Part shown: one piece after another, positions 19,635-27,400 of the stretch
Position numbering within the stretch: the first letter of the stretch is position 1
Layout of the letters: each line of letters begins with the position of its first letter
Assembly: GCF_013184745.1 (NCBI RefSeq)
Contig: NZ_JAATVU010000018.1
Span: forward strand, 1-64,000
Direction: 5' to 3'
Length of the DNA: 64,000 nucleotides
DNA from: Mangrovicoccus sp. HB161399
Lineage (GTDB): Bacteria; Pseudomonadota; Alphaproteobacteria; Rhodobacterales; Rhodobacteraceae
Notes under the pieces: model-generated
The model's database searches: none
Told to the model about the DNA's origin: nothing
The model's input: the letters and a program-made list of their open reading frames with translations, nothing else
Program-made: the position numbers and the translations under genes

Positions 19635-20417
19635 ATGGGCTTTGGCTACAACATCCGCGCGAACGGCATCCGCCAGCACCTGATCCGCCACGACGGGCCC
19701 GAGGGCGCGCCGCAGATGCTGCTGGTCCCGGGCATCACCTCGCCTGCGATCACCTGGGGCTTCGTCGCCGAACGGCTGGCGGAGAAATTCGAGGTGCATG
19801 TGCTCGACGTGCGCGGCCGCGGCCTGTCCGAGGCGGGCGACATCGACTACACGCTCGACGCCATGGCCGATGACGCAATCGCCATCGCAGAGCAGATGGA
19901 CAGCCCGATCCTGATGGGCCATTCGATGGGCGCCCGCATCGCGATCCGCGCCAATGCCCGCAATGCCGCGCCCTTCGCAGGCTACATCCTGGTCGATCCG
20001 CCGGTCTCCGGCCCCAACCGCCGTGCCTATCCGTCGAAATGGCCGTGGTACGGCGACAGCATCATGATGTCGAAGCGCGCCATCAGCTTCGACGAGATGA
20101 AGGGCTTCTGCCCGACCTGGACCGACGAGCAGGTCGCGCTGCGCGCCGAATGGCTGCATACCTGCGACTGGGGCGCGATCCGCATCGCCTTCGACGGCTT
20201 CCACACCGACGACATCCACCAGGACCTGCCGAAGATCGAAAAGCCGGCGCGGCTGGTGATCGCCGGCGGCGCCACCGTGGTCGAGCAGGCCGACCAGGAG
20301 GAGATCGCCGCGCTTGCGCCGAAGATGCAGCAATGCATCGTCGAGGAGGCCGGGCACATGATCCCCTGGGACGATCTCGAAGGCTTCCTCGAAGCCGTCA
20401 TGGACTTCAACGCATAA
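19635..20417 (+). CDS. nicD: N-formylmaleamate deformylase
   Basis: 260 residues of the alpha/beta-hydrolase fold. The nucleophile is Ser97 in GHSMGAR and the catalytic His is His241 in EEAGHMIPWDD. NicD removes formate from N-formylmaleamate, the ring-cleavage product of 2,5-dihydroxypyridine, giving maleamate. Length and motif spacing agree with the Pseudomonas enzyme, and the gene sits between nicE and nicX. A generic esterase is excluded mainly by this context. An AGAGGAG ribosome site precedes the ATG. Confidence 0.92.
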   Translation: MGFGYNIRANGIRQHLIRHDGPEGAPQMLLVPGITSPAITWGFVAERLAEKFEVHVLDVRGRGLSEAGDIDYTLDAMADDAIAIAEQMDSPILMGHSMGARIAIRANARNAAPFAGYILVDPPVSGPNRRAYPSKWPWYGDSIMMSKRAISFDEMKGFCPTWTDEQVALRAEWLHTCDWGAIRIAFDGFHTDDIHQDLPKIEKPARLVIAGGATVVEQADQEEIAALAPKMQQCIVEEAGHMIPWDDLEGFLEAVMDFNA

Positions 20418-20435
20418 CCGACAGGGAAACGGAAC

Positions 20436-21467
20436 ATGGATCACGCGAGCTTCACCGAGATCTGCCTGCATCAGCTGAAGATGTCAGGCGTGCAGAAGGA
20501 CGAGCGGCTGATCGTCCTGACGCAGGGCAACGAGCGTCTGGACTATGCCGACGCCTTCATGGCGGCAGGCATGCGCCTGGGCGCCAACATGTACCACATG
20601 CGCCTGCCCGCCCCGCCGGTCGTCGGCGCCTGGGCGGTGGGCCAGACCGGCCTGGCGGCGATGCCCGAGGCGGTCGAGGCGCTGAAGAACTGCGACATGC
20701 TGATCGACTGCATCTTCCTGCTGTTCAGCCCCGAGCAATTCGCCATCCAGGCCGCGGGCACCCGCATCCTGACCGCGGTCGAGCCGCCGGAGCTGCTGGC
20801 GCGGATGCTGCCGACCCAGGAGATCCGCGAGAAGGTCACCATCGCCGGCGCCATGGTCGACGCCGCCAAGGTGATGCGCATCACCTCGCCGCACGGCACC
20901 GACGTGACCTACAAGCTGAACACCTATCCGGCGGTCACCGAATATGCCTGCACCGACGAGCCGGGCCGCTGGGACCACTGGCCCTCGGGCTTCGTCTTCA
21001 CCGGCGGCGACGATGACGGCGTCGACGGCACCATCGTGGTGGCGCCGGGCGACATCCTGCTGCCGCAGAACATGTATGTCCGCGACCCGATCACCTACAC
21101 GATCGAAAAGGGCTGGATCACCGACATCCGCGGCGGGCTCGATGCCGAGCTGGTGAAATCCTACATGGCGGCGTTCAACGACCCGCGCGGCATGGGCATG
21201 AGCCATGTCGGCTGGGGCATGAACCCGCATGCCAAGTGGCACAACATGGTGCCGGGCGCCTTCCCGGGCGGCATGGGCATGGAGCCGCGCGCCTTCTACG
21301 GCAACGTGATGTTCTCCACCGGCCCGAACAACGAGTTGGGCGGCCCGAACGACACTGCCTGCCATCTCGACATCCCGATGCGCGGCTGCTCGCTCTTCCT
21401 CGATGACAAGCCGGTCGTCATCGACGGCGACATCGTCGTGAAGGAAATCGCGATGGCGCGCGCCTGA
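20436..21467 (+). CDS. nicX: 2,5-dihydroxypyridine 5,6-dioxygenase
   Basis: 343 residues, the NicX size. It belongs to the unusual iron(II) dioxygenases that share a fold with M29-type aminopeptidases. The expected metal ligands are visible as His257 (MSHVGWG), His310 and Asp312 (CHLDIPM), with the same spacing as described for Pseudomonas NicX. It opens the pyridine ring of 2,5-dihydroxypyridine to N-formylmaleamate using oxygen. It follows nicD by 18 bases. No signal peptide is present, so it is cytoplasmic. Confidence 0.94.
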   Translation: MDHASFTEICLHQLKMSGVQKDERLIVLTQGNERLDYADAFMAAGMRLGANMYHMRLPAPPVVGAWAVGQTGLAAMPEAVEALKNCDMLIDCIFLLFSPEQFAIQAAGTRILTAVEPPELLARMLPTQEIREKVTIAGAMVDAAKVMRITSPHGTDVTYKLNTYPAVTEYACTDEPGRWDHWPSGFVFTGGDDDGVDGTIVVAPGDILLPQNMYVRDPITYTIEKGWITDIRGGLDAELVKSYMAAFNDPRGMGMSHVGWGMNPHAKWHNMVPGAFPGGMGMEPRAFYGNVMFSTGPNNELGGPNDTACHLDIPMRGCSLFLDDKPVVIDGDIVVKEIAMARA

Positions 21468-21480
21468 CAGGCCGCCCGCC

Positions 21481-21508
21481 CCCGCGCCGGATGTCCCCCC
21501 GGCGCGGG
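21481..21508. other. Intercistronic hairpin between nicX and nicF
   Basis: Perfect 10-base stem CCCGCGCCGG / CCGGCGCGGG with an 8-base loop; no T tract. Confidence 0.5.
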
Positions 21509-21528
21509 CCACTTCTCTCGAGGATCCC

Positions 21529-22149
21529 ATGTCCCAGGAACAGACCTACAAGGCAGCGGGCTTCGGCGCGTCCGTGCCGCGCGGCACCCGCCCCGCCATC
21601 GTCGTCGTCGATTTCTCCTACGGCTTCACCGACCTGCAATATCCGACCGCCTCGGATGCCGCCGCCCAGATGGCCGCGACCAAGCGGCTCTGCGACATCG
21701 CCCGCGCCAAGGGCTTCCCGGTCGTCTTCACCACCATCGCCTACCATCCCGGCGAAGTGGACAAGCTGCCCTGGCTGAAGGTCGCCACCGGCATGCGCGC
21801 GCTGATCGAGGGCACGCGGCTCGTCGAGATCGACGCCGCCACCGGCATCCAGCCGCAGGACGCGGTCGTCACCAAGAAAGGCGCGTCGTCGTTCTTCGGC
21901 TCGACGCTGGCCGCGCTGCTGACCGGCGCGGGCACCGACACGGCCGTTGTCTGCGGCGCCACCACCTCGGGCTGCGTGCGCGCAACCGTGGTGGATGCCG
22001 TCCAGACCGGCTTCAACGTGCTGGTCCCGGCGGATTGCTGCGCCGATCGGGCGCAGGCGCCGCATGACGCAAACCTTTACGACATGGGCCAGAAATACGC
22101 CGATGTCACCGATGCGGACGACATCGCCGCCTGGCTGGAAAGCCTCTGA
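21529..22149 (+). CDS. nicF: Maleamate amidohydrolase
   Basis: 206 residues of the isochorismatase-like cysteine hydrolase family. The catalytic triad is visible: Asp28 (VVVDFSYG), a lysine at 116/117 (TKKGASSFF) and Cys149 (GATTSGCVRAT). NicF releases ammonia from maleamate to give maleate, the NicE substrate. The N-carbamoylsarcosine-hydrolase-like sequence type is the one used by known NicF proteins. It is separated from nicX by a hairpin-bearing gap. Confidence 0.92.
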   Translation: MSQEQTYKAAGFGASVPRGTRPAIVVVDFSYGFTDLQYPTASDAAAQMAATKRLCDIARAKGFPVVFTTIAYHPGEVDKLPWLKVATGMRALIEGTRLVEIDAATGIQPQDAVVTKKGASSFFGSTLAALLTGAGTDTAVVCGATTSGCVRATVVDAVQTGFNVLVPADCCADRAQAPHDANLYDMGQKYADVTDADDIAAWLESL

Positions 22150-22154
22150 CCCCC

Positions 22155-22175
22155 GGGCGGGCGCCCCGCCCGCCC
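22155..22175. other. Intercistronic hairpin between nicF and the flavin reductase gene
   Basis: Perfect 9-base stem GGGCGGGCG / CGCCCGCCC with a 3-base loop; no T tract. Confidence 0.5.
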
Positions 22176-22195
22176 CCACCGACAGGGAGACTGCC

Positions 22196-22810
22196 ATGTT
22201 CTACCGCACCGACGGCGAAAGGCCGCTGCCGCGCGATCCGCTGACCGCCATCGTCTCGCCGCGCCCGATCGCCTGGATCACCACCCGCGGCAGCGACGGG
22301 CAGGTGAACCTGTCGCCCTATTCCTTCTTCAATGCCGTGGCCTACGCGCCGCCGCAGGTGATCGTCTCCTCCATCGGCAACAAGGCCGACCGCGCCGCGG
22401 GCAAGGACAGCTTCGCCCAGGCCCATGCCTCGGGCGTGCTGTGCATCAACATCGCAGGCTACGAGGACCGCGAGGCGCTGAATGCCTCCTCCGCACCGTT
22501 CCCGGCCGACGTGAACGAGGCGGAGCATCTGGGGCTGGAACTCGCCGAATGCGAGACCATCGACTGCCCGCGCCTCGCCAATGCCGCAGCCTCGCTGGAA
22601 TGCCGCCTGACCCAGGTCGTCGATCTGGAAGGCGAGGCCAACCGGCTGATGATCGCCCGGATCGAGGCGATCCACCTGCGCGACGACTGCATCGACGGCG
22701 ACGGCCGCTTCGACGTGACCCGGTTCAAGCCGCTGACACGGCTCGGCTATTCCGATTTCGGCGCGATCGAGACGGTGTTCCGCATGCCGCGGCCGCGGCT
22801 GCCGGAATAG
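22196..22810 (+). CDS. Flavin reductase-like (FMN-binding) domain protein
   Basis: 204 residues. The FMN-binding split-barrel of the flavin-reductase-like family is indicated by SPRPIAWITTRGSDGQVNLS, then SPYSFFNAVAYAPPQVIVSS near the N-terminus. The start at 22196 follows GGGAGA. Such proteins reduce flavin for a partner monooxygenase or act on small substrates themselves. It is the last gene of the nicEDXF unit and is not part of the classic six-enzyme nicotinate pathway. Because NicC binds its own FAD and uses NADH directly, the purpose here is open; it could serve a side reaction on a pyridine intermediate. Confidence 0.85.
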   Translation: MFYRTDGERPLPRDPLTAIVSPRPIAWITTRGSDGQVNLSPYSFFNAVAYAPPQVIVSSIGNKADRAAGKDSFAQAHASGVLCINIAGYEDREALNASSAPFPADVNEAEHLGLELAECETIDCPRLANAAASLECRLTQVVDLEGEANRLMIARIEAIHLRDDCIDGDGRFDVTRFKPLTRLGYSDFGAIETVFRMPRPRLPE

Positions 22811-22961
22811 CCCCAGCCGGGCCGCCATGACAAAAAGGCAGATCCGGTTTGCATGATTGTCGGTTGCCGCGCTGCGGCGCGGATGGCATGTTAGCGCCAT
22901 CGACTATCACGAGTATCTCCGGTTTCGAACGGCTCCTCCTCCTCCCTGAGCCGCGGAAGCC

Positions 22962-23001
22962 AGCGGCGGCCCTACACTTGCCAGGGTCGCCGCTTTTTTT
23001 T
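22962..23001 (+). terminator. Rho-independent terminator of the nicEDXF operon
   Basis: A 12-base stem with one wobble (AGCGGCGGCCCT / AGGGTCGCCGCT) followed by eight Ts. It lies 151 bases after the flavin reductase stop; the stretch 22811-22961 shows no convincing gene. Confidence 0.88.
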
Positions 23002-23048
23002 GCCCGAAATTCCGCTCCGCCTGTCAGGCGGCAGGCATGTCCCCGGCA

Positions 23049-24062
23049 TCAGGTGCTTTCGCGCGGCAGCACGTTGAAGGCGGTGCGCAGCGGCTCTGCG
23101 CCGCGCCCGGACCCGCCGTCGAGCAGCATCGAGACCGCGCCGCGGCCGATCGCGTCGGAAAACGGGGCGACGGTGGTCAGGGTCGGCGTGATCTGGCGCC
23201 CGATGTCGTAATCGCCCCAGCCCGCCACCGCGATTTCCCCCGGCACCGCCAGCCCGCGGCGGTTGCATTCGAAGATCGCCCCGGCCGCCACGACGTCGGT
23301 CGGGCAGAGCACCGCGTCGATCCGCCGGTCGCGGGCGAGGAAGCCGTCGATGATCTGCGCCCCCGCGCCGAATCCGTCCGCGGCGCGCACCGTCATCACC
23401 AGATCGTCGGACAGGCCGGCAGAGAACATCTCGCGGCGGAAGGCCGGGAGCCGCATCGAATAGCGCATGCCGCCGCCGCCCGCGACGTCGACGAAGCCGA
23501 TCCGGCGGCGGCCCTGGGCGATCAGGTGGCGGGTCAGCTCCGCGCTGGCCGCGCCGACATCGTAGCCGACGCCCCGCCCGATCGCGTCCTCACCCGCCCA
23601 GGCTTCGACCACGGGCGTCGAGGACAGCTCCACCATCCGCTTCAGCTCGCGCGCATGCGGCCCGGCGATCAGCGCCAGTCCTGCCACGCGCAGACCCAGC
23701 AGCGTCTGCACCGCCGACAGCTCCTCGGCGGGCGTTTCCGCGATCATGGTGATCACGGCATAGCCCCGCTCCGCCGCCGCCTCGCGCAGGCCCGCCGTGT
23801 AGCGGTAGAAGGACGAGTTGCGCATCGAGGGCAGCACCGCGCCGATCACCCGGCTCGTCCCGGCAGCCAGCAGCCCGGCCGAGAGATTCGGCACATAGCC
23901 CAGCTCGGCCGCAACCTTCAGCACCTGCGTCCGGGTCTTTTCCTGGACGCGCTCGGGATACCGGAAACAGTTGGAGACGGTCATCGGCGACACGCCCGCC
24001 GCGCGCGCGACATCCTGCATGGTCAGCTTGCGCGGCTGACGGGAATCGGTGGCGTCGGGCAT
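23049..24062 (-). CDS. LacI family transcriptional repressor
   Basis: 337 residues. The LacI helix-turn-helix is at about residues 14-35 (LTMQDVARAAGVSPMTVSNC), with a hinge and then a periplasmic-binding-like sensor domain (VIGAVLPSMRNSSFYRYTAG onward). The conserved VPGEIAVAGWGDYDIGRQITP near the C-terminus is typical. It diverges from the ABC/HyuAB/desulfurase cluster, and a perfect LacI-type operator (TTGTAGCGCTACAA) lies in the shared region, so it very likely represses that cluster and itself. GAGGAG precedes the ATG. The inducer is unknown. Confidence 0.92.
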   Translation of the reverse strand: MPDATDSRQPRKLTMQDVARAAGVSPMTVSNCFRYPERVQEKTRTQVLKVAAELGYVPNLSAGLLAAGTSRVIGAVLPSMRNSSFYRYTAGLREAAAERGYAVITMIAETPAEELSAVQTLLGLRVAGLALIAGPHARELKRMVELSSTPVVEAWAGEDAIGRGVGYDVGAASAELTRHLIAQGRRRIGFVDVAGGGGMRYSMRLPAFRREMFSAGLSDDLVMTVRAADGFGAGAQIIDGFLARDRRIDAVLCPTDVVAAGAIFECNRRGLAVPGEIAVAGWGDYDIGRQITPTLTTVAPFSDAIGRGAVSMLLDGGSGRGAEPLRTAFNVLPREST

Positions 24063-24152
24063 GGCTCCTCCTCGGTGGCCCGGAAAATGCGGCAGCGCAG
24101 CGAAATTCGCAAGGGTACGTGCCGCCGCGCCAATTTTGGGCTTTACTTTTCG

Positions 24153-24166
24153 TTGTAGCGCTACAA
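24153..24166. promoter_or_regulatory. LacI-family operator in the divergent promoter region
   Basis: TTGTAGCGCTACAA is a perfect 14-base palindrome with the central CG typical of LacI/GalR operators. It lies 91 bases before the lacI-type start and 53 bases before the ABC ATPase start. Confidence 0.82.
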
Positions 24167-24218
24167 TTTTAGGAAGGCCAGCCTCCGACGCCCACAATCC
24201 GACTCGAACGGAGCCAAG

Positions 24219-25304
24219 ATGACCGACGCTTCTTCCGCCCTCGCCCTGTCCGGCATCCGCAAGGAATTTGCCGGCGTGCAGGCCGTGCGCGATCTCGACT
24301 TGGCGGTGGCGCCGGGCACGCTGGTGTCGCTGCTGGGCCCCTCCGGCTGCGGCAAGACCACGACGCTGCGCATGGTGGCGGGCTTCGAGACGCCGGATGC
24401 CGGGCGGATCGAGATCGGCGGCCAGGACATGACCCGGCTGCCGCCGAACAAGCGCGGCCTCGGCATGGTCTTCCAGAACTACAGCCTGTTTCCCCACCGC
24501 ACCGTCGCCGAGAACGTCGCCTTCGGGCTGCGCATGGCCAAGGCCTCGAAGGCGCAGCAGGAGACCGAGGTCCGCCGCATGCTCGACATGGTGCATCTGG
24601 CGGGGCGCGAGGACATGTTTCCCGCGCAGCTTTCCGGCGGGCAGCAGCAGCGCGTCGCGCTGGCCCGCGCGCTGGTGGTCAATCCCCGCGTGCTGCTGCT
24701 CGACGAGCCGCTCGGCGCGCTCGACAAGGCGCTGCGCGAGTCGATGCAGTTCGAGATCCGCGAGATGCAGCAGCGGTTGGGCATCACCACGCTCCTGGTC
24801 ACCCATGACCAGGAAGAGGCGATGTCGATGTCCGACAGCATCGCCGTGATGCAGGGCGGCCGCATCCTTCAGCTCGGCGCCCCGGACGAGATCTACGACC
24901 GGCCGGAGACCGATTTCGTCGCGACCTTCCTCGGCACCTCGAACCTGTTCGCGGGCGACGTGACCCCGGACGGCCAGGCCATACAGGCTGAGGCCGGGGT
25001 GATCGCGCTGCCGCGTCCGGCCGCCCCGGGCAGCCGCGCGACCCTGTCGGTGCGCCCCGAGCGGATCGTGCTCGGCGGCGCGGCGGACAGCCTGCCGGTC
25101 CGGATGGAGGGGCGCGTCATCGCCGCTTCCTTCCGCGGCTCCTATGCCGCCTTCCGCATTGCGCTGGAGGGCAGTTCCGCCGAAATCACCGCCTACCGCC
25201 AAGCCGACGCCGCGACCGGCGCGGGCGGGCTCGCCATCGGCGACCGGCTGGCGCTTGGCTGGCCTGCCGAGGCCGGCGTCATCGTGACCGCGGGCGCCGA
25301 ATGA
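24219..25304 (+). CDS. ABC transporter ATPase, PotA (spermidine/putrescine) type
   Basis: 361 residues. Walker A GPSGCGKTT, signature LSGGQQQRVALARAL and Walker B VLLLDEPLGALDK are present, followed by a C-terminal TOBE regulatory domain (about residues 270-355, with LSVRPERIVLGG). This is the PotA/FbpC-type import ATPase, partner of the two permeases and binding protein encoded further down. It is the first gene of the LacI-controlled operon. Family members carry polyamines, amino-acid derivatives, opines or other small cations; the cargo here is unknown. Confidence 0.93.
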   Translation: MTDASSALALSGIRKEFAGVQAVRDLDLAVAPGTLVSLLGPSGCGKTTTLRMVAGFETPDAGRIEIGGQDMTRLPPNKRGLGMVFQNYSLFPHRTVAENVAFGLRMAKASKAQQETEVRRMLDMVHLAGREDMFPAQLSGGQQQRVALARALVVNPRVLLLDEPLGALDKALRESMQFEIREMQQRLGITTLLVTHDQEEAMSMSDSIAVMQGGRILQLGAPDEIYDRPETDFVATFLGTSNLFAGDVTPDGQAIQAEAGVIALPRPAAPGSRATLSVRPERIVLGGAADSLPVRMEGRVIAASFRGSYAAFRIALEGSSAEITAYRQADAATGAGGLAIGDRLALGWPAEAGVIVTAGAE

Positions 25305-25327
25305 GCGGCCCGCAAGGAAAGACCGAG

Positions 25328-27400
25328 ATGAAAGACTTCGCACAGGGCAGCACGGGACGGCTCCGCATCGGCATCGACGTGGGCGGCACATTCACCGATT
25401 TCGTGATGGCCGACAGCCGCACGGGCAGCGTCGCGCTCTACAAGGAGCCCTCGACCCCGGACGACCCCTCCCGCGCGCTGATCGAGGGGCTGGAAAAGTT
25501 CCTCGCCCGCGAAGGCATGCAGCCGTCCGATGTCGGGGGGCTGATGCACGGCACCACGATCGGGCTGAACGCGATCATCCAGCGCCGCGGCGCGCGGATC
25601 GGGCTGATCGTGTCGAAGGGCTACCGCGACATCCTTGAAATCGCGCGCTGCCGGATGCCGTCGTCCTTCGACCTGCATGCCGAGAAGGAAGTCCCGCTGG
25701 TCCCCCGCGCCCGCGTAATCGAGATCGACGCGCGCTTCTCGCGCGACGGCAAGCTGGCCGCGATGCCGTCCGCGGCGGAGCTGGACCGCGTCGCCGAGGC
25801 GCTGAAGGCGCAAGGGCTGGATGCCGCCGCGCTGATGCTGATCAACGGCTATGCCGATCCGGAGACCGAGGGCGAGATCGCCGCGCAGCTGGCCGGGCGG
25901 CTCGAAGGCCTGCCGATCACCTCCGCCGCCACGATCTGGCCGGAGATCCGCGAATACGAGCGCACGCTGGTTGCCTGCCTCAACGCCTATATCCAGCCGC
26001 TTATGGACGCCTATTTCGCGCGCCTGACCGAGGGCCTCTCGCGGATCGGCGTCACCGCGCCGCTCCTCGTCACCGCCTCGAACGGCGGCAGCCTGTCGGT
26101 CGCCTCCGCCGTCGCGCGGCCCGTCGAGACAATACTGTCGGGCCCCGCCTCGGGCGTCATGGCCGCCGTGCGGCAAGCCGGGCAGTCGGGGATGGAGAAC
26201 ATCATCACCTTCGACATGGGCGGCACCTCCTCGGACATGGCCGTTGCCACCGGCGGCGAGGCCGGGATCGCGACCCGCACCGATATCGGCGGCCTGCCGC
26301 TGGTCCTGCCGGTCGTGGACGTCACCGCCATCGGCGCGGGCGGCGGATCCATCATCTGGGCCGATGCACAGGGCGTTCTCAAGGTCGGCCCGCAGAGCGC
26401 CGGTGCCCATCCCGGGCCGGTCTCCTACGGCCAGGGCGGCACGGAACCGGCGGTCACCGACTGCTTCATCGCCACCGGCTTCATCGACCCGGCGCGCTTC
26501 GGCGGCGGGCGGATGCCGCTCGACGGACCCGCCGCCATCGCCGCGCTCGACGCGGTAGCGGACCGGATCGGCATGGAGGGCGGGGACCGCCCGGCGCGGC
26601 TGGCCGAAGGCGCGCTGGCGGTCGCGTCGGCAGGCATGGCCGGGTCGCTCTTCCGCACCATGGCGGAACGCGGGCTCGATCCGCGCGATTTCGTGCTGCT
26701 GCCCTTCGGCGGCGCCGGGCCGACCCATGCGAACCTGCTGGCCGAGGAGATCGGCATCGCCCGCATCCTCGTGCCGATCGCCGCCGGGGCCTATTGCGCC
26801 ATGGGCGCCGCGGCGGCCGACCTGCGCCGCGACTTCGTCCGCTCGCTGCGCGTGACCCTCGACGCGGCCACCGCCGCGCAGGCGGAAGACACCTTCGCCC
26901 AGCTTGCCGCCGAGGGCAATGCCTGGCTCGATGACGAGCTGCCGGGCCTGGCCGAGCGCCGGGCCGAGCGTTCCGCCGACATGCGCTATGCCGGACAGGC
27001 CTACGAGCTGCGCGTCTCCTTCGCCGACGGCGACGACGCGGCGGCGATGGCCGAGGCGTTCCACCGCGAACACGAACGCATCTACGGGTTCCGCGACGCC
27101 GCCGCCCCGATCGAGATCGGCACGCTGCGCCTCGCCATGATCGGCGCCGGAGAGCCGCTCGCCCCCTCGGCTGCCGCCGGGGAAGCGGGCGCCGCGCCGC
27201 GCCGCGCCAGCCGCCCCCTGTTCCACCGGGGCGGCTGGCACCAGGCGGCCATCCACGACCGCGACACCCTCGGCGAAGGCGCGGTCCTGCCGGGACCGGC
27301 CGTCGTCGAGCAGCCCGAGACCACCACCGTCATCCTGCCCGGCTGGACCGGCACCGTGGATGCGCAAGGCAACCTGATCATCGAAAGGGCCCAGGCATGA
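25328..27400 (+). CDS. Hydantoinase/oxoprolinase A subunit (HyuA family)
   Basis: 690 residues. It opens with the actin-like ATPase phosphate motif RIGIDVGGTFTDFVMAD and has MHGTTIGLNAIIQRRGAR and a second nucleotide motif TFDMGGTSSDMAVATGG. HyuA proteins form a complex with HyuB and use ATP to open cyclic amides such as 5-oxoproline or N-methylhydantoin; acetone and acetophenone carboxylases are related. The ATG at 25328 is preferred for its AAGGAAAG site; an ATG at 25301 overlapping the previous stop (ATGA) is the alternative. The last bases overlap hyuB by 4. Substrate not determinable. Confidence 0.9.
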   Translation: MKDFAQGSTGRLRIGIDVGGTFTDFVMADSRTGSVALYKEPSTPDDPSRALIEGLEKFLAREGMQPSDVGGLMHGTTIGLNAIIQRRGARIGLIVSKGYRDILEIARCRMPSSFDLHAEKEVPLVPRARVIEIDARFSRDGKLAAMPSAAELDRVAEALKAQGLDAAALMLINGYADPETEGEIAAQLAGRLEGLPITSAATIWPEIREYERTLVACLNAYIQPLMDAYFARLTEGLSRIGVTAPLLVTASNGGSLSVASAVARPVETILSGPASGVMAAVRQAGQSGMENIITFDMGGTSSDMAVATGGEAGIATRTDIGGLPLVLPVVDVTAIGAGGGSIIWADAQGVLKVGPQSAGAHPGPVSYGQGGTEPAVTDCFIATGFIDPARFGGGRMPLDGPAAIAALDAVADRIGMEGGDRPARLAEGALAVASAGMAGSLFRTMAERGLDPRDFVLLPFGGAGPTHANLLAEEIGIARILVPIAAGAYCAMGAAAADLRRDFVRSLRVTLDAATAAQAEDTFAQLAAEGNAWLDDELPGLAERRAERSADMRYAGQAYELRVSFADGDDAAAMAEAFHREHERIYGFRDAAAPIEIGTLRLAMIGAGEPLAPSAAAGEAGAAPRRASRPLFHRGGWHQAAIHDRDTLGEGAVLPGPAVVEQPETTTVILPGWTGTVDAQGNLIIERAQA

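Noticed and set aside
22849-23211. A small plus-strand gene between the flavin reductase and lacI-type genes
   Set aside because: It would run through the strong terminator at 22962-23001 and overlaps the repressor gene; no domain or ribosome site supports it.
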